From positions 1 through 7,966 of the forward strand of contig CAPNAQ010000081.1 in assembly GCA_948663505.1 (NCBI GenBank): a DNA stretch of 7,966 bases, read 5' to 3'. Shown here piece by piece: positions 1-6,540 of this stretch; position 1 is the stretch's first letter; each line of letters starts with the position of its first letter. Position numbers and translations under genes: made by a program. The notes under the pieces are model-generated. The model did not search any database. It was not told the origin of the DNA and saw nothing but the letters and a program-made list of their open reading frames with translations. The stretch is from an uncultured Clostridia bacterium (GTDB lineage: Bacteria > Bacillota > Clostridia > TANB77 > CAG-508).

Positions 1-15
1 TTAAAATAATAATAA

Positions 16-39
16 AAAAATAAAAGATATTTTATTTTT
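16..39. repeat. AT-only inverted repeat, possible weak bidirectional terminator
   Basis: Ten bases at 16-25 (AAAAATAAAA) are exactly complementary to 30-39 (TTTTATTTTT), with a four-base GATA loop. An A run on one side and a T run on the other give terminator-like geometry in both directions, but there is no G/C in the stem, so function is doubtful. It may close a gene lying left of the window. No coding sequence is supported in 1-288. Confidence 0.3.
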
Positions 40-116
40 AAGATAAAGTCAAAATATTGCAATTTGTAATAATTGTTGTATTAAAAAAATGGCTTAAATG
101 TAAATTTTATAGCATG

Positions 117-135
117 TGTCAAAGGATTTGTCGAA
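117..135 (+). promoter_or_regulatory. Tandem Spo0A-box-like sites upstream of the sortase promoter
   Basis: TGTCGAA at 129-135 matches the known Spo0A core box, and TGTCAAA at 117-123 is one base away from it. The two lie 12 bases apart in the same orientation and about 19 bases upstream of the -35 element. Whether this organism encodes Spo0A is not visible here, and a 7-base match can arise by chance. Confidence 0.35.
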
Positions 136-153
136 TTTTGCGATGAAAAGTCC

Positions 154-182
154 TTTACAAATGAAAAAAATTGTAGTATTAT
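154..182 (+). promoter_or_regulatory. Sigma-A-type promoter for the sortase/surface-protein module
   Basis: TTTACA at 154-159 and TATTAT at 177-182 are separated by exactly 17 bases, each one mismatch from consensus. Transcription would begin near 189, giving a leader of about 100 bases before the sortase start. That leader contains a small ACAC-GAAA-GTGT hairpin (204-215) and an 18-bp palindrome (227-244). Confidence 0.65.
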
Positions 183-226
183 AAATATAGATTTTAATCA
201 AATACACGAAAGTGTTTATATCTAAA

Positions 227-244
227 AATTTTTTCGAAAAAATT
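227..244. repeat. Perfect 18-bp palindrome in the sortase leader
   Basis: AATTTTTTCGAAAAAATT is its own reverse complement, centred on CG at 235/236. It lies between the predicted transcription start and the sortase gene. With no loop it suits a dimeric repressor operator better than an RNA hairpin. Its A/T runs make chance occurrence more likely than the length suggests. I could not assign a regulator. Confidence 0.5.
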
Positions 245-288
245 AAAAATCCATAAAAAACAATTTAAAAGGTAGGCGATGTGTATGC

Positions 289-915
289 ATGATTAGCTAT
301 ACCAAAAGATATATTAATATTGTGAGTTTAATTATAACAATACTAATATTTAGTTTACTGGAACTATATATTCAGCAAATTAAAAAGAATAATTTTAATA
401 TCACCTCTATCATAAATATATTTAAAATAAATACAATACAAGTTGAAATAAACTCAAACAATATTAAACAAGAAACAAAAGAAGAAAAAGTAGAGATTCA
501 AAACCAAAATAATAATTCCATTTTAAATAATACAGAAGAAGCAAATTGGAAAATAATAATTCCAGCAATATCTTTAGAAGCACCAATATCTGAAAATACC
601 GAAAAAGAAACCATGAATAAATATGTAGGACATTTTGAAGAAACTTCAAAAACATATGGAAACATTGGCTTAGCTGCACATAATAGAGGATATGAAGTAA
701 ACTATTTTTCAAATTTAAAAAAGTTGAAAGAAGGAGATAAAATAATATATAAGTGTGAAGATTTTGAAAAAACATATATAGTAAAGACACACATTATAAT
801 AGAAGATATTGATTGGAATTATTTAGAAAAAACTGAAGATAACAGAATTACACTAATTACATGTGTAGAAAACGAACCTAATTACAGGAGATGTATACAA
901 GGAATTGAAATATAG
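289..915 (+). CDS. Class D-like sortase (membrane-anchored transpeptidase)
   Basis: This is a sortase of 208 residues, a normal family length. Sortases cleave sorting motifs of the LPxTG type in exported proteins and join them to peptidoglycan or to pilin subunits outside the membrane. Seen here: a hydrophobic anchor at about residues 11-27, a low-complexity Asn/Lys/Gln stalk to about 86, then the catalytic barrel. The triad is visible as His131 (AAHNRG), Cys192 in TLITC, and Arg200 or Arg201 in YRRC. TLxTC followed by a short C-terminus resembles class D enzymes, but the class is uncertain. The ATG at 289 is the only workable start: ATGs at 279 and 285 are out of frame and stop at once. The ribosome site (GGTAGG, 271-276) is weak and 12 bases away. 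Its likely substrate is the LPITG protein encoded immediately downstream. Confidence 0.9.
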   Translation: MISYTKRYINIVSLIITILIFSLLELYIQQIKKNNFNITSIINIFKINTIQVEINSNNIKQETKEEKVEIQNQNNNSILNNTEEANWKIIIPAISLEAPISENTEKETMNKYVGHFEETSKTYGNIGLAAHNRGYEVNYFSNLKKLKEGDKIIYKCEDFEKTYIVKTHIIIEDIDWNYLEKTEDNRITLITCVENEPNYRRCIQGIEI

Positions 916-932
916 AGTATAAAATATATTAA
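905..932 (+). promoter_or_regulatory. Weak candidate internal promoter before the surface-protein gene
   Basis: TTGAAA (905-910) and TATTAA (927-932) are 16 bases apart and overlap the end of the sortase gene. If used, it would place the 947-1012 inverted repeat in the leader of the surface-protein mRNA. AT-rich sequence gives such matches easily. Confidence 0.25.
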
Positions 933-946
933 TAATATTAACCAAA

Positions 947-1012
947 TTGTTACTATTCATAGTTAAAAAAAGTTGTAAAAAACATATAGAGATTGACCAT
1001 GAATAGTAACAA
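947..1012. repeat. 14-bp perfect inverted repeat flanked by CAAA on both sides
   Basis: TTGTTACTATTCAT (947-960) is exactly complementary to ATGAATAGTAACAA (999-1012), with 38 bases between. No T-run follows, so it is not a standard terminator. CAAA stands immediately before the left arm (943-946) and immediately after the right arm (1013-1016), as target-site duplications would. It may be an RNA stem that sets the sortase/substrate ratio, an operator pair, or a very small inverted-repeat element. The sequence does not decide between these. Confidence 0.65.
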
Positions 1013-1024
1013 CAAATTATAAGT

Positions 1025-1032
1025 AGAGGAGG
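1025..1032 (+). promoter_or_regulatory. Strong ribosome binding site indicating an ATT start for the surface protein
   Basis: AGAGGAGG is a near-perfect Shine-Dalgarno sequence. Nine bases downstream, directly after an in-frame TAA (1039-1041), the reading frame opens at ATT (1042-1044). No ATG, GTG or TTG exists in frame until GTG at 1105, which is 72 bases from this site and inside the signal peptide. The placement argues that initiation occurs at 1042. Confidence 0.75.
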
Positions 1033-1041
1033 TAATAGTAA

Positions 1042-2298
1042 ATTAGAAAAATTATATTAATAATAAGTATTTGTTTAGTAAGTATATTAATATTATTTAA
1101 TTATGTGGAAGCAGTAAATATAGGAACTGCAAATATTGTATCAGGTGGAGACTGTGGAAGCTTATTAATGTATAAAGGAATTATAGTTAAAACATACTAT
1201 GCTGAATATTTACAAGATGGTGTAAATTACCCTGCATATTGTCTAGATAAAACAAAGCAAGGTGTAACAAATGATTTATCATATTCAGTATCAGTAAATA
1301 ATGCAATTACAGATGTAAAATTATGGAGAATTATTATTAATGGTTATCCATATAAGACTATTAAAGAACTTGGATGTGCAAATAAAGAAGAAGCATTTAC
1401 TGCAACAAAGCAAGCAATCTATTGTCATATACATGGAAACAATCCACAAGATTATTCGCCAATTGGAGAAGCAGGTAATAGAACATTAAATGCACTAAAT
1501 AAAATATTAAGTGATGCTGGAAATTGTCAAGAAATGCAAATTTCAAATATTATTAAAATAAATAAAGAGCAAGAACAATTTGAAATAGATGAAAAACAAT
1601 CAGAGTATGTATCAAAAGTATATTCAATAAGTGCTGAAACAGCAATAACAAATTATAAAATATTAATAAATAATATTCAAGAGGGTTTTTTAGACGGAAT
1701 TAAAGTAACAGATTTAAATAATAGAGAGAAACAAGAATTTAATCAAAATGAAAAATTTAAAATATTGATACCATTAAAAAGTTTAACAGAAAAGGGTAAT
1801 TTTACGATTAATGTGCAGACTAAAATAAATAATAAACCAGTTTTATATGGAAAAGCAAATAACTCTACATATCAAGATTATGCACTAACTGCTGCAACAT
1901 ATGAAGATGCAATAGGAAATGTAAATGACGTTTATTATAAAAATGAAACTAAAGTTAAAATCATAAAGCAAGATAAAGACACTGAAGAAAGATTAGAAAA
2001 TGTTGAATTTAGAATTTTTGATAAAAATAAAAATATTGTTTATTCTAATTTAAAAACTAATGCTAATGGCGAGATTTTAATAAATAATTTAATTCCTGGT
2101 AAATATTTTATTCAAGAAATTAACTCTAAAGAAGGTTATATTTTAGATAATGGTTTATTAGAGTTTGATGTTAAGTATAATCAAGAATTAGTTTTAACAA
2201 TTACTAATTCTTTAAAATCAGAAGAAATTCCAAAAACAGTTGATAAGCAAGAAGTTTCAAAAGATGTAATAAGAAGATTGCCTATAACAGGTATGTAA
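1042..2298 (+). CDS. Secreted thioester-domain and Cna-B surface adhesin ending in LPITGM, with probable ATT start
   Basis: This is a cell-surface adhesin-like protein of 418 residues counted from ATT at 1042. Starting at GTG 1105 would delete most of the signal peptide. Residues 1-24 form a clear signal peptide: Arg-Lys, a hydrophobic core, and Val-Glu-Ala as the signal peptidase I site. A thioester-type domain follows (about 38-165), with YPAYCLD (Cys67) as candidate thioester cysteine and TKQA (122-125) where the family usually has TQxA. Next is a beta-rich middle domain with QDYALT near its end. A Cna-B/SpaA-like fold spans about 300-393, with candidate isopeptide residues Lys309, Glu359 (YFIQE) and Asn389. 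The last six residues are LPITGM, with no hydrophobic segment or basic tail. Known thioester domains bind host or matrix amines covalently, so adhesion is inferred. The sortase gene lies immediately upstream. Confidence 0.85.
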   Translation: MRKIILIISICLVSILILFNYVEAVNIGTANIVSGGDCGSLLMYKGIIVKTYYAEYLQDGVNYPAYCLDKTKQGVTNDLSYSVSVNNAITDVKLWRIIINGYPYKTIKELGCANKEEAFTATKQAIYCHIHGNNPQDYSPIGEAGNRTLNALNKILSDAGNCQEMQISNIIKINKEQEQFEIDEKQSEYVSKVYSISAETAITNYKILINNIQEGFLDGIKVTDLNNREKQEFNQNEKFKILIPLKSLTEKGNFTINVQTKINNKPVLYGKANNSTYQDYALTAATYEDAIGNVNDVYYKNETKVKIIKQDKDTEERLENVEFRIFDKNKNIVYSNLKTNANGEILINNLIPGKYFIQEINSKEGYILDNGLLEFDVKYNQELVLTITNSLKSEEIPKTVDKQEVSKDVIRRLPITGM

Positions 2299-2307
2299 AT
2301 AGTTTTT

Positions 2308-2348
2308 AACACATATTGTATTTTTTTATATTATATGTGTTTTTTTTT
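2308..2348 (+). terminator. Rho-independent terminator after the surface-protein gene
   Basis: AACACATAT (2308-2316) pairs with ATATGTGTT (2333-2341) across a 16-base loop, followed by seven more T bases (2342-2348). It starts nine bases after the stop codon. This confirms that the gene ends at LPITGM rather than losing a downstream anchor to a nearby frameshift. Confidence 0.85.
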
Positions 2349-2408
2349 GTAGGTAAAGTACTATTTAATGGTGTAATAAATTAATTATATTTTATTTAAA
2401 AAAATTAC

Positions 2409-2437
2409 TTGAATGTAAAATAACTAATTGATATAAT
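2409..2437 (+). promoter_or_regulatory. Promoter of the WG-repeat protein gene, with extended -10
   Basis: TTGAAT (2409-2414) and a perfect TATAAT (2432-2437) are 17 bases apart. TG at 2429-2430 gives the TGn extension. Transcription would begin near 2444, about 33 bases before the start codon. Confidence 0.8.
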
Positions 2438-2476
2438 AAAGATGATTTTTTATAAAAAACGAAGGGAGATTTTTGT

Positions 2477-4204
2477 ATGAAAAGGAAAGGATTAATAGCA
2501 CTAATTGCAATAATCATAATAATAGTAGTGGCAATATTAGGATATTTTATAACTAAAATAAGTAAAGAAAAAGATAAAGAATATGCTATAGAACAGATAA
2601 ATGAATATAAATATTTTGTAGTAAAAGAAGAAAATAAATATGGAGTAATAAACACAAATGGAGATAAAATTATTGAAACAAAATATGATAATGTAAAAAT
2701 ACCAAACCCAAAAGAAGGTGTATTCTTTTGTTATAATGAAGAAAAAGCAATTGTTTTAAATGAAAAGTCTGAGGAGATTTTTACTGAATATGAAAAAGTT
2801 GAACCATTAAGATTGAAAAGTATTTCAAGTGATTTAATGTATGAAAAAACTGTATTAAAATACAATGATAGTAATAAATTTGGAATTATGGATTATAAGG
2901 GAAAAAAATTAACAAAAGCAAAATATGATGATATAGATACACTTCAATTTAAAGAAGGTGAACTATTAGTAAAAGAAGAAGGGAAATTTGGTATAATAAA
3001 TATAAATGGTGCAACTATGGTAAAATCAGAATTTGATAAGATAGAAGCAGATAAATACTACAGTGAAAATGAAGGATATAAAGATTCTGGATATATAGTA
3101 AGTAATAAAACAGAAGATGGATATAGATATGGATATGTAAATATAGAAGGAAAACAAATTTTAGATACAAAATATAATGAATTATCTAGAATTACACAAA
3201 TTAAAGATAAAAATGTATATTTATTAGTTGCAGAAAATGGAAAATATGGAATTTTTAAAAATGAGAAAAATATAGTATCTAATGAATATCAATCATTAAG
3301 CTATGATGAAACTAATAATCTTTTAGTTGCTTTAAAGGGAAAAAGATATGGTGTTATATCAATGGAGGAAAAGGAAATATTACCATATCAATATATTAGT
3401 ATAGATATAACAGGAAAATATATTTATGCAAAAAAGAATGATGAAACAATATCAGTATTTGATATTGAAGGAAAAGAAACAAATATAGATCCAGATACAG
3501 CCATAATAAAAGTTCCAAATACAGATTATGAGATTTATATACAAACTATTAATAATAAAACAACATATAACATATACAAGAATCAAAATTTGATGACAAA
3601 AAATGACTATTCATATATTGAATATGTAAGTAATAATAATTTTATTGCTTGTGACTTGAATGGAAAATTGGGAGTTATAGATGAAAATGATAATATAAAG
3701 TTAAATTTTAAATATAGTTCAATACAAAAAATAGAAAAGACAAAAGTTATTCAAGTATCAAACATAGAAACAAAAGTAGTAGAAATGTATTCAGAGAATT
3801 TTGAAAAAATATGTGAAATGATAAATTCTACAGTAGAAGATAAAAATGAATATATCAGATTAAAAAATTCAGAAAGTATAATTTATATTTCAAAAGAAGG
3901 AAAGTTATTAAAAAATATAGATATATTAAAAAATAATGAAATTTTTGCAGATAAAAAGAATGGTAAATGGGGCTTTAATGATGTAGAGGGAAATGTTGTT
4001 GTTGATTTTAAATATGATTTAGTTACAGAAATAAATCAATATGGTTTTGCTGGTGTTAAATCTGGTGATAAATGGGGAGTTGTAAATAATAATGGCGATA
4101 TTATTGTTGAACCAGTTTATACACTAAATTCTGATGATCCTGTTTTTATTGGTAAATATTATCAGGTTATTTATGGTAATGGAGAGATATATTATACAAA
4201 ATAA
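2477..4204 (+). CDS. Membrane-anchored WG-repeat (KWG/YG) protein
   Basis: This 575-residue protein has one N-terminal membrane segment (about residues 5-24, after Lys-Arg-Lys). The rest is a repeat domain predicted to lie outside the cell. The repeats follow the WG pattern: aromatic-Gly, a beta strand, an Asn/Glu-Gly turn, then a conserved (K/E)(Y/F)(D/N/S) segment. Clear units begin at KYGV 54, KFGI 134, KFGI 170, RYGY 217, KYGI 256, RYGV 290, KLGV 397, KWGF 497 and KWGV 532, with decayed copies between. Only the last two keep Trp; the others carry Tyr, Phe or Leu. WG-repeat proteins are common in Bacillota and Bacteroidota, but their role is mostly unknown. No enzyme motif is seen. AAGGGAG at 2462-2468 lies eight bases before ATG. 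Its own promoter and terminator make it a single-gene unit. Confidence 0.9.
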   Translation: MKRKGLIALIAIIIIIVVAILGYFITKISKEKDKEYAIEQINEYKYFVVKEENKYGVINTNGDKIIETKYDNVKIPNPKEGVFFCYNEEKAIVLNEKSEEIFTEYEKVEPLRLKSISSDLMYEKTVLKYNDSNKFGIMDYKGKKLTKAKYDDIDTLQFKEGELLVKEEGKFGIININGATMVKSEFDKIEADKYYSENEGYKDSGYIVSNKTEDGYRYGYVNIEGKQILDTKYNELSRITQIKDKNVYLLVAENGKYGIFKNEKNIVSNEYQSLSYDETNNLLVALKGKRYGVISMEEKEILPYQYISIDITGKYIYAKKNDETISVFDIEGKETNIDPDTAIIKVPNTDYEIYIQTINNKTTYNIYKNQNLMTKNDYSYIEYVSNNNFIACDLNGKLGVIDENDNIKLNFKYSSIQKIEKTKVIQVSNIETKVVEMYSENFEKICEMINSTVEDKNEYIRLKNSESIIYISKEGKLLKNIDILKNNEIFADKKNGKWGFNDVEGNVVVDFKYDLVTEINQYGFAGVKSGDKWGVVNNNGDIIVEPVYTLNSDDPVFIGKYYQVIYGNGEIYYTK

Positions 4205-4217
4205 ACTAAAAAAATAG

Positions 4218-4251
4218 AATATTACACTATAATAGGTGTAATATTTTTTTT
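4218..4251 (+). terminator. Rho-independent terminator after the WG-repeat gene
   Basis: AATATTACAC (4218-4227) pairs perfectly with GTGTAATATT (4236-4245) across an eight-base loop, followed by six further T bases. It begins 14 bases after the stop codon. Confidence 0.92.
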
Positions 4252-4278
4252 GCAAAATATTTTAGTAGCAAAAATAAG

Positions 4279-4308
4279 TTTAAACACATAGAAAATAGTA
4301 AATAATAT
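4279..4308 (+). promoter_or_regulatory. Weak candidate promoter for the patatin gene
   Basis: TTTAAA (4279-4284) and TAATAT (4303-4308) are 18 bases apart. A promoter is expected here because a strong terminator lies just upstream, but the match is poor and the region is nearly all A/T. Confidence 0.3.
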
Positions 4309-4322
4309 ATATAAAAAATAGT

Positions 4323-4329
4323 AGGTGAT
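4323..4329 (+). promoter_or_regulatory. Ribosome site that selects a TTG start for the patatin protein
   Basis: AGGTGAT matches the 3' part of the extended Shine-Dalgarno sequence AGGAGGTGAT and ends four bases before TTG 4334. The in-frame GTG at 4325 lies inside this site, so it is unlikely to be the initiator. TTG gives the usual N-terminus MKIGLALSGGG. Confidence 0.55.
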
Positions 4330-4333
4330 AAGT

Positions 4334-5191
4334 TTGAAAATAGGATTAGCATTATCAGGAGGGGGAATAAGAGGCATAGCACATGCAGGGGTATTAAAAG
4401 CATTAGAGGAAAACAATATAAAAATAGATGTAATAGGAGGAACAAGTTCTGGAAGTATAGTAGCAGGTTTATATTCAATGGGATATTCACCATATTATAT
4501 TTACATACTATTTAAAAGATATGCAAAGGAGTTAATAAATCAAAACCCAACATCAATAATAAGTGGAATAGGTGGATTTATGACAAATAAAAGAACACAT
4601 TTTTCAGGATTTTATACAGGAGAAGAAATAGAGGATATAATAAAAGATTTTGCATTAAAAAAAGGAATAAAAAAAGTATCTGATATAAAAATGCCACTTA
4701 TAATACCAGCAGTGGACGTTCAGAATTCTAAAGAATATATATTTACAAATTTAATTCCTGAAAAAATAGAAGATAAATCAAAGTATATAACTGAAATACC
4801 AATAGGAAAAGCAATAAGAGCAAGTAGTAGTTTCCCAATAGTATTTTCACCATGTGAATATGAGAATCATAAATTTTTGGATGGAGGAATACTAGACAAT
4901 ATACCTTCTTTAGAAGTAAAAAATTTTGGAGCAGAAAAGATAATAAGTGTTAATTTTGAAGCTGATAACATTGATGAAAATAGTAGTGTAATGGATATAG
5001 TAATGAGAGCAGTTGATATAATGGGAAATAAAGTATCTGAAGAAAGTTTATGTAATAGTGATATAGTTTTAACAATTAAAACAGATAAAACAGGATTATT
5101 AGAATTTGAAAATATTGATGATTGTTATAAATATGGATATAGGCAAACTATAAAAAATATAGATAAAATAAAAGATATGATTAACAATTAA
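4334..5191 (+). CDS. Patatin-like phospholipase / serine acyl hydrolase
   Basis: This protein has 285 residues from TTG 4334 (three more if GTG 4325 were used). Bacterial patatin-like proteins hydrolyse acyl esters of phospholipids with a Ser-Asp dyad. All family motifs are present: the oxyanion loop GGGIRG at 9-14, the nucleophile elbow GTSSG with Ser38, and the catalytic Asp183 in DGG. No signal peptide or membrane segment is seen, so a cytoplasmic or membrane-peripheral location is inferred. The N-terminus (IGLALSGGGIRGIAHAGVLKAL) resembles the RssA/YlbK-type branch often found in Bacillota chromosomes; its physiological substrate is unknown. It follows a terminator and is followed after 57 bases by the cysteine desulfurase gene with no terminator between, so the two are probably co-transcribed. 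No functional link between them is evident. Confidence 0.92.
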   Translation: MKIGLALSGGGIRGIAHAGVLKALEENNIKIDVIGGTSSGSIVAGLYSMGYSPYYIYILFKRYAKELINQNPTSIISGIGGFMTNKRTHFSGFYTGEEIEDIIKDFALKKGIKKVSDIKMPLIIPAVDVQNSKEYIFTNLIPEKIEDKSKYITEIPIGKAIRASSSFPIVFSPCEYENHKFLDGGILDNIPSLEVKNFGAEKIISVNFEADNIDENSSVMDIVMRAVDIMGNKVSEESLCNSDIVLTIKTDKTGLLEFENIDDCYKYGYRQTIKNIDKIKDMINN

Positions 5192-5248
5192 TACTAGTAT
5201 AAGAATATAATATATAAAATAAAGTAGGAAGGGATAAATTATTAAAAG

Positions 5249-6373
5249 ATGAAAATTAGATATTTTGATAATAGTGCAACAACACAAATAAAAGAAGAAG
5301 TTTTTAAAGAAATGATACCATATTTAAGTGTAGAATACGGAAATCCTTCATCAATATATACTTTAGGAAGAAATGCAAAAAGGGCAATAGAGGAAGCTAG
5401 AAGAAGAGTAGCATCTTTAATAAATTGCAAACCAGAAGAAGTTTACTTTACAAGCTGTGGCTCAGAAAGTGATAACACAGCATTAAAAGGAATAGCATAT
5501 AAAAATAAAGAAAAAGGAAATCATATAATAACATCAAAAATAGAACATCCTGCTATACTAAATAGCTGCGAAAACTTAGAAAATAAAGGATTTAAAGTAA
5601 CATATGTTGATGTGAATAGTAATGGAATAATAAATTTAGAGAAATTAAAAAACAGCATAAATAATCAAACAATATTAATAAGTATAATGTTTGCAAATAA
5701 TGAAATTGGGACAATACAGCCAATTGAGGAAATAGCCCAAATTGCACATAAAAACAATATCATATTTCATACAGATGCAGTGCAGGCAGTAGGAAATATA
5801 CCAATTGATGTACAAAAAATGGATATAGATATGTTATCATTATCAGGGCATAAAATATATGCTCCAAAAGGGATTGGAGCATTGTATGTAAAGAAAGGAA
5901 TAGAATTAGAAAAATTTATAGATGGAGGTCATCAAGAAAAAAATAAAAGAGCAGGAACTGAAAATGTAGCCGAAATAGTAGGTTTAGGTAAAGCATGTCA
6001 AATTGCTGAAAGGAGTATAAAAGAATATCAAAATAAATTAAAAACTTTAAGAGACTATTGTTTAACATGTATTAAAGAGAAAATACCAAAAATTCATGTA
6101 AATGGAACAATGGAAAGTAGATTACCAGGAAATTTAAATATATGTATAGAAGGTATAAATTCAAGTGAATTACTATTTAAACTAGATAGTGTTGGAATCT
6201 GTGCATCAGGAGGCTCTGCTTGCTCATCAGGAGAAAGTAGTCCTTCACATGTTTTAACCGCAATTGGAGTAAAACAAGATTTAGCAAAAGGTGCATTGCG
6301 ATTAACTTTTGGAGACTTTAATACAAAAGAGGATGTTGATTATTTGGTATATCAATTAGAAAAAATAGTCTGA
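5249..6373 (+). CDS. nifS: Cysteine desulfurase, NifS/IscS family
   Basis: This 374-residue enzyme is close to normal family length. It is a PLP-dependent enzyme that converts L-cysteine to alanine and passes sulfur as a persulfide to Fe-S scaffolds or to tRNA-thiolation enzymes in the cytoplasm. Seen here: DNSATT at 7-12, His100 stacking over PLP (KIEHPA), Asp176 and Gln179 (HTDAVQA), the PLP lysine Lys202 in SGHK, RAGTEN at 234-239, and persulfide Cys325 in SACSSG. The SxHK lysine motif and SACSSG loop place it in the NifS/IscS rather than the SufS group. No scaffold (iscU/nifU), iscR or thiI lies beside it in the window, so its sulfur acceptor is unclear. ATG 5249 is fixed by an upstream in-frame TAA at 5243. 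The ribosome site AGGAAGGGA (5226-5234) is unusually far, about 14 bases, suggesting modest translation. Confidence 0.93.
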   Translation: MKIRYFDNSATTQIKEEVFKEMIPYLSVEYGNPSSIYTLGRNAKRAIEEARRRVASLINCKPEEVYFTSCGSESDNTALKGIAYKNKEKGNHIITSKIEHPAILNSCENLENKGFKVTYVDVNSNGIINLEKLKNSINNQTILISIMFANNEIGTIQPIEEIAQIAHKNNIIFHTDAVQAVGNIPIDVQKMDIDMLSLSGHKIYAPKGIGALYVKKGIELEKFIDGGHQEKNKRAGTENVAEIVGLGKACQIAERSIKEYQNKLKTLRDYCLTCIKEKIPKIHVNGTMESRLPGNLNICIEGINSSELLFKLDSVGICASGGSACSSGESSPSHVLTAIGVKQDLAKGALRLTFGDFNTKEDVDYLVYQLEKIV

Positions 6374-6394
6374 TATGTGACAAAGGGATGCCTA

Positions 6395-6423
6395 TTTTTG
6401 CAATATATTAATTTATTGAAAAA
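6395..6423 (+). terminator. Weak AT-rich hairpin after the cysteine desulfurase gene
   Basis: TTTTTGCAATA (6395-6405) can pair with TATTGAAAAA (6414-6423), leaving one bulged G. The downstream tract is T-rich but interrupted, so this is at best a leaky terminator. It is the only candidate between the desulfurase and ddh genes. Confidence 0.25.
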
Positions 6424-6446
6424 TGATATTTTATTTTATGAAACTA

Positions 6447-6475
6447 TTGAGAAAATAAAGCTTTTATGGTATAAA
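6447..6475 (+). promoter_or_regulatory. Promoter of ddh, with extended -10
   Basis: TTGAGA (6447-6452) and TATAAA (6470-6475) are 17 bases apart, with TG at 6467-6468 giving the TGn extension. Transcription would start near 6482, leaving a leader of about 59 bases. No convincing riboswitch or operator was seen in that leader. Confidence 0.7.
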
Positions 6476-6540
6476 TAAGTCAATATGAATAGTTTATTAT
6501 TTATAATAGTAGGCAAGCAAAAAAAAAGGAGGTAAACAAT

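Noticed and set aside
1..288. Partial gene, CRISPR repeats or riboswitch in the left flank
   Set aside because: All frames are broken by frequent stops, no regularly spaced repeats occur, and no recognisable aptamer core was found. Only the promoter-related features listed are supported.
279..296. Earlier ATG codons (279, 285) as sortase starts
   Set aside because: Both are out of frame with the sortase and run into TAG within a few codons.
993..1022. TTGACC with TTATAA as a promoter directly before the surface-protein gene
   Set aside because: The transcription start would fall on the ribosome site itself, leaving no usable leader, and the TTGACC lies inside the inverted-repeat region.
2299..2352. 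Read-through of the surface-protein stop codon would add 17 mostly hydrophobic residues (IVFNTYCIFLYYMCFFL), like a hidden anchor
   Set aside because: The stretch coincides with the terminator hairpin and its T-runs, which necessarily encode Phe, Tyr, Leu and Ile. It is followed by a stop without any basic tail.
4325..4336. GTG 4325 as start of the patatin protein
   Set aside because: It overlaps the ribosome site AGGTGAT. TTG 4334 gives the family-typical N-terminus.
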